Source: Burkholderiales bacterium (GTDB lineage: Bacteria > Pseudomonadota > Gammaproteobacteria > Burkholderiales > Nitrosomonadaceae). Taken from it: a stretch of 64,000 nucleotides of DNA. Positions 18,702 to 27,292 of the stretch are shown piece by piece; positions within the stretch are counted from its first letter, which is position 1; each line of letters starts with the position of its first letter. Location: contig JACKLV010000003.1 of NCBI GenBank assembly GCA_024235755.1, positions 1 through 64,000 on the forward strand, written 5' to 3'. Made by a program: the position numbers and the translations under genes. The notes beneath the pieces are model-generated. The model saw only the letters and a program-made list of their open reading frames with translations. It had not been told where the DNA came from and ran no database searches.

Positions 18702-19649
18702 GTGAACAGTACTAAAAAAACGCGGGACATCCAGGTGAGAAGTACCAATTTAGAAATTGACGATATCGTTTCAAAATTAAGAGACTTGCGCAACGCTTCT
18801 TTGGAGAGCCGTAAACGGCACGACAGGCCACCGAAACTGCCTTCGCGGAAAATACTGGCCGGTGTCGCGGAAGGATTGAGCGCAGCTTTATTTCCCAACC
18901 GCCTGGGTTCGTCAGAATTGGCGAATGAAGGAATCGATCATTATGTAGGACATACGCTCAATGTTACCTTGCGCGACTTAATGGTACAGATTCAGCATGA
19001 ACTGCACTACCACTCAGGCATGGAAACACTCAGCTCCGAAGACAGGGATCAATCAATTGCAATCACGCAGGCATTTGCCAAACGGTTGCCACAAATCCGT
19101 GTATTGCTCGACAGCGATATTATTGCCGCCTATGAGGGCGACCCTGCCGCACGTAACGTTGACGAGGTCCTGGTCTGTTATCCGGGCATTATGGCAATTA
19201 CGCATTATCGTCTGGCACACGAACTGCATAAACTTGGCGTGCCGTTAATCGCGCGTATGATTTCAGAAATTGCGCATTCTGTAACGGGAATAGAAATTCA
19301 TCCAGGTGCGCAGATCGGGGGTAGTTTCTTTATCGATCATGGTACCGGCGTGGTTATCGGTGAAACGGCGGTTATTGGTCAGAATGTTCGGCTGTATCAG
19401 GCAGTGACCCTGGGTGCGAAACGCTTCCCGGTTGATGAAAACGGCACACTGGTCAAAGGCAATCTGCGTCATCCAATCGTGGAAGACGATGTTGTGATTT
19501 ATGCAGGCGCGACTATTCTGGGGAGAATTACCATCGGGCGCGGTTCAACTATTGGCGGCAATGTCTGGCTGACACACAGCGTACCGGCCGGCAGCAGTAT
19601 ATCGCAACCACAGACCAAGCAGCGGTCGGATATCAGAACACGCGACTAA
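18702..19649 (+). CDS. cysE: Serine O-acetyltransferase (EpsC type)
   Basis: A 315-residue enzyme making O-acetylserine from serine and acetyl-CoA, the first step of cysteine synthesis. The long N-terminal helical region is typical of the EpsC-like form. The C-terminal left-handed beta-helix has hexapeptide repeats: GIEIHPGAQIGGSFFIDHGT, VVIGETAVIGQNVRLYQAVT, then DDVVIYAGATILG. The catalytic His/Asp context (IDHGTGVVIGE) is intact. The start is GTG 18702. The stop codon lies at the very edge of the inverted-repeat element that follows, so that insertion may have set the present 3' end. Confidence 0.93.
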   Translation: MNSTKKTRDIQVRSTNLEIDDIVSKLRDLRNASLESRKRHDRPPKLPSRKILAGVAEGLSAALFPNRLGSSELANEGIDHYVGHTLNVTLRDLMVQIQHELHYHSGMETLSSEDRDQSIAITQAFAKRLPQIRVLLDSDIIAAYEGDPAARNVDEVLVCYPGIMAITHYRLAHELHKLGVPLIARMISEIAHSVTGIEIHPGAQIGGSFFIDHGTGVVIGETAVIGQNVRLYQAVTLGAKRFPVDENGTLVKGNLRHPIVEDDVVIYAGATILGRITIGRGSTIGGNVWLTHSVPAGSSISQPQTKQRSDIRTRD

Positions 19650-19657
19650 GTTTAACT

Positions 19658-19881
19658 CTACTTTAGACATTCACACATCGCCCTGCGTCACCTGAACCGT
19701 GACACAAATAGGGGACAAAACGAGCGAGACTGAGAATGTTGGCAGATGGCGGCAATGCTACACTTGCATTCTTGACTAACACCTTCTTTCGATTTGAAAA
19801 GTGATTGTCGGTTTTGTGTAAGAACTTTAGTTTGAGGCTGGCATGGGCTGTGATGTTGCATTGCAAGACCTGGTACCTTTT
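19658..19881. repeat. Left long inverted repeat of DUF4238 element
   Basis: A 224-bp arm starting CTACTTTAGACATTCAC and ending CCTGGTACCTTTT. Its reverse complement recurs at 21057-21281; by eye I count about nine differences, or 96% identity. Weaker similarity extends outward to the cysE stop codon. The arm has no obvious coding capacity. Confidence 0.92.
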
Positions 19882-19939
19882 GTTTTGATTATCGACCCCG
19901 TTGCTGATTTGACCCCGGTCGCCGTAACAATGAACCTTG

Positions 19940-21013
19940 ATGATAAAAAACACAAACAACAAAGAACTTCGTAAAACAAATCACTTTGTGTCGAAAAGTT
20001 ATTTGAAAAATTGGTGTGGTGATGATAACAAGCTATATACATATAACACCTTGGTTTGGAACACAAAAGTTCCTTTATGGAAAAAATACTCTCCCTCAGC
20101 TGTTGCTTATCACTCCCATCTCTATACAAGGCTAGGCAATAAAGGTTTAGATGATGCCATTGAAAGATGGTTTGCTGACGATTTTGAATCCCCTGCTCAA
20201 CGCGCAATTGATCGAGCTCTGAAAGGTTCAAAGTTATCGAGAGATGATTGGAACAAGTTAATTCGATTTGTTGCTTTGCACGATGCAAGATCACCAGCTA
20301 GACTGATAACTCACCTCGAAAATATGCCTCAAGATTTATCTGAAATTTTGGAAGATATCGCAAAAGAAATTCAACACCCTAAATTTATAAATTCGGAACC
20401 AACAAATCATGGAGGCATTGAAAGACACAATCCTCTTCCTGTGAAAATTATCCCTGTAAAAGAAAATAATGAAACTTTCCTAAAAATAGAATCATATGTT
20501 GGGCGATCAACATGGTTATACAACCTAAAATACATACTCACCAATACAATTAAGGTATTGCATAAACATCGATGGACGATAGTTCATCCGTATAAAGGAA
20601 TGAAATGGTTTACTAGTGACAACCCTATAGTACGCTTGAACTTTATAAATTTTGACAAATATGATCTTAAAGGCGGCTGGGATGTTAAGCAGGGCAATAT
20701 ACTTTTTCCCTTAAGTCCCGAGCATCTTCTATTTACTGAAATGGGAACTAGACCACCAATTAAAGGAAGCTGTTTTGATAAAGATAAAACAGTATTTATT
20801 AGAAAGATTATTGCCGAAAATGCTTATAGAAAAATATTTACTATTGAACCTGAACCAGAAATCCTAAAATATTCTCCTAGGATAATTAATGAAAAGCTTT
20901 GTAAGGCAGAAAAAAATATGTGGGATACATGGCATACTAAAAATTTGTCTATGGAAGAAAAATATAGTAATGCCACTTTTATTCCAGAATCAGATTCAAA
21001 CCCGCTTAGATAA
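19940..21013 (+). CDS. DUF4238 domain protein
   Basis: A 357-residue soluble protein. The N-terminal motif NHFVSKSYLKNW matches the HxVPxxYLxNF start of DUF4238. A helical middle (about 75-130) is followed by the later family hallmark KGMKWFTSDNPIV and then FPLSPEHLLF. The function of DUF4238 is unknown. I chose ATG 19940; a TTG one codon upstream is possible. It is the only gene inside the inverted-repeat element and is much richer in A/T than its neighbours, so probably acquired. A role in defence or element maintenance would be speculation. Confidence 0.85.
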   Translation: MIKNTNNKELRKTNHFVSKSYLKNWCGDDNKLYTYNTLVWNTKVPLWKKYSPSAVAYHSHLYTRLGNKGLDDAIERWFADDFESPAQRAIDRALKGSKLSRDDWNKLIRFVALHDARSPARLITHLENMPQDLSEILEDIAKEIQHPKFINSEPTNHGGIERHNPLPVKIIPVKENNETFLKIESYVGRSTWLYNLKYILTNTIKVLHKHRWTIVHPYKGMKWFTSDNPIVRLNFINFDKYDLKGGWDVKQGNILFPLSPEHLLFTEMGTRPPIKGSCFDKDKTVFIRKIIAENAYRKIFTIEPEPEILKYSPRIINEKLCKAEKNMWDTWHTKNLSMEEKYSNATFIPESDSNPLR

Positions 21014-21018
21014 AGTCA

Positions 21019-21066
21019 GTACCCAAAAAGGTACCTACCCAAAAAGGTACTACCCAAAAAGGTACC
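21019..21066. repeat. Three tandem copies of TACCCAAAAAGGTAC
   Basis: The 15-base unit TACCCAAAAAGGTAC occurs three times between the DUF4238 stop and the right inverted repeat (at about 21020, 21036 and 21051), with zero or one base between copies. Each unit is itself partly palindromic (GGTAC / GTACC). The third merges into the arm's inner end. Confidence 0.85.
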
Positions 21067-21281
21067 AGGTCTTGCAATGCAATATCACAGCCCCATACCA
21101 GCCTTAAACTAAAGATCTTACACAAAACCGACAATCACTTTTCAAATCGAAAGAAAGTGTTAGTCAAGAATGCAAGTGTAGCATTGCCGCCATCCGCCAG
21201 CATTCTCAGTCTCGCTCGTTTTGTCCCCTATTTGTGTCACGGTTCAGGTGACGCAGGGCGATGCGTGAATGTCTAAAGTAG
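21057..21281. repeat. Right long inverted repeat of DUF4238 element
   Basis: The reverse complement of 19658-19881 at about 96% identity, starting AAAAGGTACCAGGTC and ending GTGAATGTCTAAAGTAG, 21 bp before the stop of the ABC ATPase gene. Confidence 0.92.
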
Positions 21282-21302
21282 CGTAAGCTTAAGTAATATT
21301 GC

Positions 21303-22355
21303 TTAATTCTCAGACTTAAACGCTACAATATGTGTAGCAATGAACTCGATACCAATTTTTTCGCCTATGCTGTGGTTGTGATGACTCGGAATCAGCGACA
21401 ATACTTTGTCGCCACTTCCAAGCTGCAGTGTGTATAAGATTTCTGCGCCACGAAAAGCCTTGTGGACCACGAGCGCGCGTAAAGGGCTCGCATCCGAGTA
21501 CACAATATCATCAGGACGAATCAAGATATCGACCTTGCTCCCCACCGGATAGTGATGCGGAATTTCCCCCTTGAGTATGCCCACTTCAACTTCTATCCGT
21601 TGCGCATCGACAACGTAGCCCGAAAGAAAAGCGCCCTGGCCGATAAAATCGGCAACCTGCCGATTGGCCGGACGATGATATAAATTATAGGCGCTATCCC
21701 ACTGCTGAATATCGCCATTAAACATTACGCCGATTTTATCGGCGATCGCAAATGCTTCAGACTGATCATGCGTCACCAGAATTGCTGTGATACCTTGATT
21801 CTTTAGTATTTCCCGCACTTCCACACTCAAATGCTCCCGAAGATTTACGTCCAGATTGGAAAAGGGCTCATCCAATAACAACAATTCCGGGCGCGGCGCC
21901 AAAGCACGCGCAAGCGCAACACGCTGTTGCTGACCGCCGGAGAGTTCGTGCGGATAATTGTTGGCGACGTTTCCAAGTTGCACAATGTGCAACCATTTTT
22001 CCACGTGTTGTTTGCGTTCGATACGGGATAGCCGGTGCAAACCAAAACCGATATTTGCCGCCACATCAAGATGCGGGAACAATGCGTAATCCTGAAACAC
22101 CATACCGATCTGTCTTTTTTCCGGTGGCATGCACGTGCTTGCACTGCTAACACAACGGCCGTTGATCAGAATCTCTCCGTCCGAAATCGATTCGAACCCG
22201 GCAATGCAACGCAGCGCAGTGGTCTTGCCACAACCGCTGGGCCCTAATAGACAACCGATCTCTCCCTTATATAAACTCAGTGACAAGCGGTTTAGAACTG
22301 GGTGTTCAGCATAGTGCTGCTGAATTTGGTTAAGTTGCAGTAATGCGGAACTCAT
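21303..22355 (-). CDS. fbpC: ABC transporter ATPase, Fe(III)/FbpC type
   Basis: A 350-residue ATP-binding subunit of an importer. It has Walker A (GPSGCGKTTALR), Q-loop (MVFQDYALFPHL), signature (LSGGQQQRVALARAL), Walker B (LLLLDEPFSNLD) and H-loop (LVTHDQSEA). A C-terminal TOBE-type domain (about 240-350) contains VDILIRPDDIVY. The segment PPEKRQIGMVFQDYALFPHL is typical of ferric-iron (FbpC/AfuC) ATPases; spermidine or sulfate ATPases are the alternatives. No permease or binding-protein gene is adjacent, so its partners are encoded elsewhere. A possible Fur-like site lies upstream. Confidence 0.85.
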   Translation of the reverse strand: MSSALLQLNQIQQHYAEHPVLNRLSLSLYKGEIGCLLGPSGCGKTTALRCIAGFESISDGEILINGRCVSSASTCMPPEKRQIGMVFQDYALFPHLDVAANIGFGLHRLSRIERKQHVEKWLHIVQLGNVANNYPHELSGGQQQRVALARALAPRPELLLLDEPFSNLDVNLREHLSVEVREILKNQGITAILVTHDQSEAFAIADKIGVMFNGDIQQWDSAYNLYHRPANRQVADFIGQGAFLSGYVVDAQRIEVEVGILKGEIPHHYPVGSKVDILIRPDDIVYSDASPLRALVVHKAFRGAEILYTLQLGSGDKVLSLIPSHHNHSIGEKIGIEFIATHIVAFKSEN

Positions 22356-22757
22356 GGTGTGATGAGATAAATTCGGTACGGAAAAAAGCTTTGGTGTGGA
22401 TTACAGTTTACAATCATCGATTATCTTTCATTCTCATTCAGCCATTCATTTTTTAATCACGCCATCATCTATTATGTCACGTGACTGGCATTTTCAGGAA
22501 CTTGGCGTCCCTCTCCATAGGCCGGACCGGCCTTCATACTAAATTGTAGATATGCCGACATGCTAACCGGTTAGGCCTCAATGTACAATTCATAAGTTTT
22601 GTAATATACAATTACACATCGCTTCATCGGATACGGTATAGATGCTATCCTACAATTGCTTCAAAAGATTATTTATATCCAAACGAGCATGATTAGACTG
22701 GGTATATAATCAAATCGCAGTTGTTGTTATCTTCCAACCACTGAAAGGAGGTGTATG
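22356..22757. other. Divergent intergenic region with palindromes
   Basis: About 400 bp between the ABC ATPase (minus) and the spondin gene (plus). No gene was found. It contains two perfect palindromes: AGGCCGGACCGGCCT (22519-22533) and CTAACCGGTTAG (22563-22574). They are possible operator sites, but no regulator can be named. Confidence 0.5.
22420..22438 (-). promoter_or_regulatory. Possible Fur box upstream of ABC ATPase
   Basis: AATGAGAATGAAAGATAAT on the minus strand resembles repeated Fur hexamers (GATAAT-like units), 65 bp before the fbpC-type start. The match is partial and is only suggestive because of the predicted iron substrate. Confidence 0.3.
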
Positions 22758-23450
22758 ATGTCAGCAATTCATAAAATGTTTGTTTTCCTGGTGATCACAA
22801 TAACGTGTCAAACGGTAGTAGCAGCAGACTATCGTATCGAAATTACCAACCTGACACATAAGATTGAATTTACGCCACGAATCGTCATTGCACATGTACC
22901 GGTATCTTTTTTCGCTGCAGGCGATAATTTAAACGATACCTCAAGTGGCTTACTGGACGGACAAATCAACAATGCCCTGACAGAAATAGCCGAAGCAGGC
23001 AATCTCGGTCCCATGATGGCCATTCTCGATCAGGAGTCCATACAAAATTTCGTTTCGTATACTATTGGCAGCGACTTGCTGGGTGGCGGAAAAAAACAAA
23101 CAGTTGAGCTGTTGAATGTTAATGAAACGCTAAGCCGCATATCACTGTTTGCAATGCTGTTACCAACAAACGACGGTTTTATTGCATTAAACAATGCAGT
23201 ATTACCGCAGACGGGTAATGTGCAATATTATCTAAATGCGTACGATGCCGGCACAGAAACGAATACAGAATCCTGTGCGGACATTCCCGGCCCGTTGTGC
23301 GGCGGTACGGCGCAATCCCCGAACGACATGGGCGAAGGGTTTGTGCATATCCATAGAGGAATACGGGGTCTGAACCCTGAAGAAATCAATCCAGCTGAAT
23401 ATGATTGGAAAAATCCGGTTGCTATAGTAACAATCAGCAGAATCCATTAG
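22758..23450 (+). CDS. Secreted spondin-domain protein
   Basis: A 230-residue exported protein. The signal peptide ends near TCQTVVAA, and the rest is a single Spondin_N domain: YRIEITNLTHKIEFTPRIVIAH, then LFAMLLPTNDGFIALN, AYDAGTETNTE, GEGFVHIHRGI and DWKNPVAIVTISRI are the characteristic blocks. In bacteria these proteins are periplasmic or extracellular with no settled function. The second ATG of the pair (22758) has AAAGGAGG at a better distance. A hairpin follows the gene, so it is probably monocistronic. Confidence 0.88.
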   Translation: MSAIHKMFVFLVITITCQTVVAADYRIEITNLTHKIEFTPRIVIAHVPVSFFAAGDNLNDTSSGLLDGQINNALTEIAEAGNLGPMMAILDQESIQNFVSYTIGSDLLGGGKKQTVELLNVNETLSRISLFAMLLPTNDGFIALNNAVLPQTGNVQYYLNAYDAGTETNTESCADIPGPLCGGTAQSPNDMGEGFVHIHRGIRGLNPEEINPAEYDWKNPVAIVTISRIH

Positions 23451-23517
23451 TTCAGTGAATTCTGCGAGTGTTCAGCCAGTCACCGACACACATTACAGTA
23501 GCGTAGCCTATTCCAAT

Positions 23518-23539
23518 ATCCCCCATGATCTTGGGGGAT
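23518..23539 (+). terminator. Terminator of spondin-domain gene
   Basis: ATCCCCCA and TGGGGGAT pair perfectly around a 6-base loop, followed by GCTTGTTCGTTTT, 68 bp after the stop. Confidence 0.6.
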
Positions 23540-23743
23540 GCTTGTTCGTTTTACGCCGGATGTGTTTTGTATTTAATAAAGATTTTTATTCCGCACATTA
23601 AACGATTCCTGGTCAAGAAAACCACATCTTTTCCGTGAAACTTTATCAATTGTTAATGCATTGATTGGATAAAAAATATAGGCTTTGAGTTACTGAGTTA
23701 AATACTTCACATTAATGATCTTTTATATCACAAGGAGAAAGAA

Positions 23744-24031
23744 ATGACCGATAAAGAAGCTTATTTACAGAAACTGCAGGCTAAGCTCGATGAATGGGAA
23801 GCAGATATTCAAGTACTGAAGGCAAAAGCATCCGGAGCCAATGCCGATGCACAAATTCAGCTGAACAAACAAATCCGGGAACTGGAGTCCGAACAAAGTG
23901 AAATGAAGCAGAAATGCGAACAATTGAAAGCAGCCAGTGACGATGCCTGGAAAGATATACGCGATGGTATGGAATCGGCATGGGATCGGGTATCGGCCTC
24001 TTTCAAAAGCGCGGCCGACCGGTTCAAGTGA
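23744..24031 (+). CDS. Small coiled-coil protein
   Basis: A 95-residue, highly charged protein that is almost entirely heptad-like helix (YLQKLQAKLDEWEADIQVLK, IRELESEQSEMKQKCEQLKA) with a short amphipathic C-terminal helix (WDRVSASFKSAADRFK). No signal peptide. It resembles small stress-associated coiled-coil proteins found next to DUF1328 or BON genes in proteobacteria. AAGGAGA precedes ATG 23744 at the right distance. Function unknown. Confidence 0.75.
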   Translation: MTDKEAYLQKLQAKLDEWEADIQVLKAKASGANADAQIQLNKQIRELESEQSEMKQKCEQLKAASDDAWKDIRDGMESAWDRVSASFKSAADRFK

Positions 24032-24118
24032 GCATTGCTGCAAACGATAGCGCCACAGGATGTAATCAGCTTTGCTGACTGGCGTCTATCTTATATTTAA
24101 ACCTACCAGGAGACTGAT

Positions 24119-24388
24119 ATGAAAAATATATTATTTGTTCTGTTGTTCTTGATCGTGAGTTTGTCTTTTCATGTTTATGCTGATGAAACCGTTTCAGAAT
24201 CAATGCAGGATATCAAGAACGACGCACAACGTGAAGCCAAGCAAAAAATGAACCGGCTTGAAGAAGAAACATGCATGAAAAGCGAAACCGAATGTTTGAG
24301 GCTGAAAGCAGAAAACCGCTTGGAAGAAACGTCTGAAGCGATTTCGGACAAATACGATGAAATAAAGAATGTCATCGATAACGATTGA
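24119..24388 (+). CDS. Small exported helical protein
   Basis: An 89-residue protein: signal peptide (MKNILFVLLFLIVSLSFHVYA) followed by a 68-residue charged helical region (SMQDIKNDAQREAKQKMNRL) with two Cys (TCMKSETEC). AGGAGA precedes the start. It follows the coiled-coil gene by 87 bp and precedes the DUF1328 gene, suggesting a small stress or envelope unit. I do not recognise a named family. Confidence 0.7.
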   Translation: MKNILFVLLFLIVSLSFHVYADETVSESMQDIKNDAQREAKQKMNRLEEETCMKSETECLRLKAENRLEETSEAISDKYDEIKNVIDND

Positions 24389-24418
24389 TTATTCAGGCTA
24401 AAACCATGCGCACCGAAC

Positions 24419-24445
24419 CGTGCAACGACAAGCGGTTGTTGCACG
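24419..24445 (+). terminator. Hairpin after the small exported protein
   Basis: CGTGCAACGAC and GTTGTTGCACG form an 11-bp stem with one G-U pair and a 5-base loop. There is no strong T-run after it. Confidence 0.45.
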
Positions 24446-24532
24446 CAGGTTCTACTTTCATTTCTAAACTTCTATATCTAAACAGAAGCCGGAATGCAGC
24501 ATGAATATGCTTTCTTTTAAAGGAGTCATTAC

Positions 24533-24700
24533 ATGTTAAATCTTGCAGTTACATTCCTGATTATCGCCATTATTGCCGGCGTCCTGGGTTTCGGAGGAAT
24601 TGCCGGTGCAGCTGTGGAAATGGCCAAAATAGCGTTTTTTGTCGGACTGGTGCTTGCTATTGTATTCTGGCTATTGGGCAGAAAAGGTCCCCCGGCTTAA
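24533..24700 (+). CDS. DUF1328 small membrane protein
   Basis: A 55-residue protein, [20 protein letters not shown], then [20 protein letters not shown], ending RKGPPA. Two membrane helices separated by a Gly/Ala turn match the DUF1328 (YtjA) family exactly in length and layout. AAAGGAG lies 8 bp before the ATG. Often stress-induced; function unknown. Confidence 0.9.
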   Translation: MLNLAVTFLIIAIIAGVLGFGGIAGAAVEMAKIAFFVGLVLAIVFWLLGRKGPPA

Positions 24701-24770
24701 AACATGATTCCAGAAACCGGAAAGCGGGCAACCTAACCTAACTCCAGCTGACATCGATCACAACAGCAAG

Positions 24771-25862
24771 TTACACCAAATGCTTTTCCGGTTGCGGAAC
24801 GTCGCTTTTGCTGACATTCTGACTCACCGCTTTTTTTCTGGCCCAGGCTTTGTCATCGCTCTCTACATCCAGTCCATTTTGTTCATCGTTACGACCATGC
24901 TCGAATACGAGTTCGGTATATAACGCAAAATGATCCGATCCGAAGCTGGGCAGCCTTTCCAAATGCTGGAGCGTAAAATGCCGGCTGTGAAACAAATGAT
25001 CCAGCGGCCAGCGCAGGTACCAGTAATCTGCGTGAAACGTATTAAACATACCGCGGCCCACCCTCGGGTCAAACAGTCCACTGATTTTCCTGAACAACCG
25101 TGTTGTTTCCGACCAGGCCACGTCATTCAAATCACCCGTCACGATAACTGGCACATCGGAATCGGCCACGCTTTTTGCCACAATCACCAGCTCCGCATCA
25201 CGCTCTGAAGATTCCTCATTCTCAGTCGGGCTCGGGGGCGCCGGATGCAGGAAATGCATGCGCACCTTATGACCGGATGGCAATATAATCAACGCATGCA
25301 TTGAGGGTTTGTCAGGTTCGACCAAATATTCGGTCTGACAATTTATCATCGGAAATTTTGAGTAGACGTGCATACCGTAGAGATTATCCAACGGACATTT
25401 GATCGTATAGGGATAATCGGTTTCGAGACTATCCAGCTGTGCTTCCCACCAGCTATCCGACTCTAACGTCACTAAAATATCCGGTTCATTTTCACGAACC
25501 AATTCAAGGAATCCGGCCGCGTTTCTATTCGGCATCAGTACATTGGCGGTAATAATTTTGATACTTTTTTTGCGGTCCGGCGCTCGTGCCGTTTTAACTT
25601 CCACAGGAAAAAGAAATGTATAAGGTGCGATCCACCAGGCCTGGTAAATCAGGCACAGCCATAACACTGTGACAAGCCCCCAGTTAAACGGCAGGGATAA
25701 ATCCAACAACAACAATTCCAGCGCAAGTGTGATCAGAATAATCAGGAAAAGCTGCAGCCGGGGAAAATCCAGACCACGAATCCACCAGGCCTCAAGACGC
25801 AAAATCGGCAACACAGTCAGCAGAGTCAAAATGACGGTAATAATCAGAAAAGTAAGTTGCAT
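24771..25862 (-). CDS. Membrane-anchored EEP-family phosphatase/nuclease
   Basis: A 363-residue protein. The first 90 residues hold about three membrane helices; the rest is an endonuclease/exonuclease/phosphatase domain. Visible catalytic-type motifs are IITANVLMPNRN, ILVTLESDSWW (metal Glu), VPVIVTGDLNDVAWS (Asp-x-Asn), and the terminal GSDHFALYTEL (Asp-His). Such proteins may act on phosphodiesters, lipids or nucleic acids at the membrane; the substrate cannot be deduced. It starts 20 bp after the stop of the BON-MscS gene and is probably co-transcribed with it. Confidence 0.88.
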   Translation of the reverse strand: MQLTFLIITVILTLLTVLPILRLEAWWIRGLDFPRLQLFLIILITLALELLLLDLSLPFNWGLVTVLWLCLIYQAWWIAPYTFLFPVEVKTARAPDRKKSIKIITANVLMPNRNAAGFLELVRENEPDILVTLESDSWWEAQLDSLETDYPYTIKCPLDNLYGMHVYSKFPMINCQTEYLVEPDKPSMHALIILPSGHKVRMHFLHPAPPSPTENEESSERDAELVIVAKSVADSDVPVIVTGDLNDVAWSETTRLFRKISGLFDPRVGRGMFNTFHADYWYLRWPLDHLFHSRHFTLQHLERLPSFGSDHFALYTELVFEHGRNDEQNGLDVESDDKAWARKKAVSQNVSKSDVPQPEKHLV

Positions 25863-25881
25863 TTACTGGAAAACTCTTTAA

Positions 25882-27270
25882 TCATTCTTGAGCGGCATTT
25901 TTATCAAGCAAATTCTCGGCATCGACACGTTCATGCTCATCATCAACTCTTTTTTCGATCGCATCGTCATTACTGATATCGACTGCAGCATGGGCGATTA
26001 TCTCAGATTGCCGTCCAGCTGAATATGTTTTTTGTCGTGCACCGCCTTCTTTTTGCACAGAATCAACATTTGTTTCATTACCAGTCACTTTGATTTGATA
26101 AGCAGGCTCCGGCATAACGATTTTTTCTCGGTCAAAAGTCTCTTTTATCTGACGGATAGCCTCGCTGCGTACTTTCGGAAAACTGTATTTCTCCTGATCA
26201 GTCCATCCATAAATCCTCAGAACGATGCTAGAATCTCCCAGTGCTTCAATAGTAACCATCGGTTTGGGTTCATTCAGTACCCCTTCAATGGAATCCAGAG
26301 CATGCAAGGCAATCGTTTGAACACTCAACAGGTCTTGATGAGTATCTATACCGACATCAAACTGAAAACGCCGTTCCGCACTGCGCGTGTAGTTAACAAT
26401 AACGGCCTTAAAAACGCTTGAATTGGGAATTCGAATATGATTTCCATCGGGAGAAATCAATATGGTAGCGCGTGTGGTCAAACGCGCTACATTGCCTTCG
26501 ATACCGTCGATCTCAACCAGATCATTGACTTCAAACGGATTGCGCAAGCTCAATAAAATACTGGCGATATAGTTTTCAACAGTATCTCTGACAGCAAAAC
26601 CGACCGCAAGTCCAATAATACCGGCCGCTCCAAGTATTGACCCTAGCAAAGCAGTGAGATCCAACAGCGATAATGCAAGCATCAATCCGAGCAGTATGAA
26701 AAACAGCTGGGTTATTTGCCCGTACAAATTCGCAATAAAGTAATTGGGCGCGATTCTGCGGTAAAGGCTTTGTCGCCGTGATAGCCATCGGCCAAAAAGC
26801 CAGGAAAGCATAAAAGCGATAATTGCCAGCAGAAAAACTGGCAGGCTTGTCAGGATTTCTTTTGCAGCTCTTTCGAATTTCAGCCATGTATTTCCCAAGC
26901 GCTCTTTCAGATCATGCGTGATAACCAGTTCATTTTCGACTTCGACGACGCCTTCCACCTGCTGAGATAGCTGTATTGCTTTGTCTTCCGCTGAAGCCGA
27001 ATTAACATTGCCCTGCAGCGTTACAATACCATTGCTGACCTGGATGCTGATCTTTTTCAAATCCTCCATTTCAGAGAAAATTTTTTGCAAACGTTTCTGA
27101 ATCTTTTTGTCGTCCAGTTCAGAGGTATTGACCTCAATCACTTTTGGGGCGGCGACATCCTGTTTCGGTTCGGTTTTTCCGGCGATCAGATCGGTTAATT
27201 GATCGGCGCATAACGGACTTGCTACAAGTGCCATGCCTAGAATAAATGCCGCCGATATTGTTGTGTACAT
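25882..27270 (-). CDS. BON-domain MscS-type mechanosensitive channel
   Basis: A 462-residue inner-membrane protein. The signal-like N-terminus (TTISAAFILGMALVASPLCA) is followed by a periplasmic BON domain (about 60-120, IQVSNGIVTLQGNVNSASAE). Four or so membrane helices come next, including the Gly/Ala-rich pore helix (LGSILGAAGIIGLAVGFAVR). The MscS beta domain reads NPFEVNDLVEIDGIEGNV, and a charged tail ends the protein. I chose ATG 27270, because the longer frame would overlap the upstream DUF2254 gene and add a hydrophilic N-terminus before the signal. Predicted to release solutes on osmotic downshock. Confidence 0.9.
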   Translation of the reverse strand: MYTTISAAFILGMALVASPLCADQLTDLIAGKTEPKQDVAAPKVIEVNTSELDDKKIQKRLQKIFSEMEDLKKISIQVSNGIVTLQGNVNSASAEDKAIQLSQQVEGVVEVENELVITHDLKERLGNTWLKFERAAKEILTSLPVFLLAIIAFMLSWLFGRWLSRRQSLYRRIAPNYFIANLYGQITQLFFILLGLMLALSLLDLTALLGSILGAAGIIGLAVGFAVRDTVENYIASILLSLRNPFEVNDLVEIDGIEGNVARLTTRATILISPDGNHIRIPNSSVFKAVIVNYTRSAERRFQFDVGIDTHQDLLSVQTIALHALDSIEGVLNEPKPMVTIEALGDSSIVLRIYGWTDQEKYSFPKVRSEAIRQIKETFDREKIVMPEPAYQIKVTGNETNVDSVQKEGGARQKTYSAGRQSEIIAHAAVDISNDDAIEKRVDDEHERVDAENLLDKNAAQE

Positions 27271-27292
27271 GCGCTCAGTTCTATTGATAATG

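Larger units (their letters stand above)
19658..21281. mobile_element. Inverted-repeat-bounded element carrying DUF4238 gene
   Basis: A 1.62-kb unit made of two near-identical 224-bp inverted repeats and a single AT-rich gene, with no transposase inside. The cargo gene's base composition differs clearly from its neighbours (A/T-rich, many AAA and ATA codons), which suggests transfer. No clear target duplication is visible at the ends. It may be a non-autonomous element mobilised in trans, or a gene captured between two inverted copies of a dispersed repeat. Confidence 0.7.

Noticed and set aside
21019..21066. Short CRISPR-like repeat array
   Set aside because: The three units are directly adjacent with no spacers and there are no cas genes in the window.
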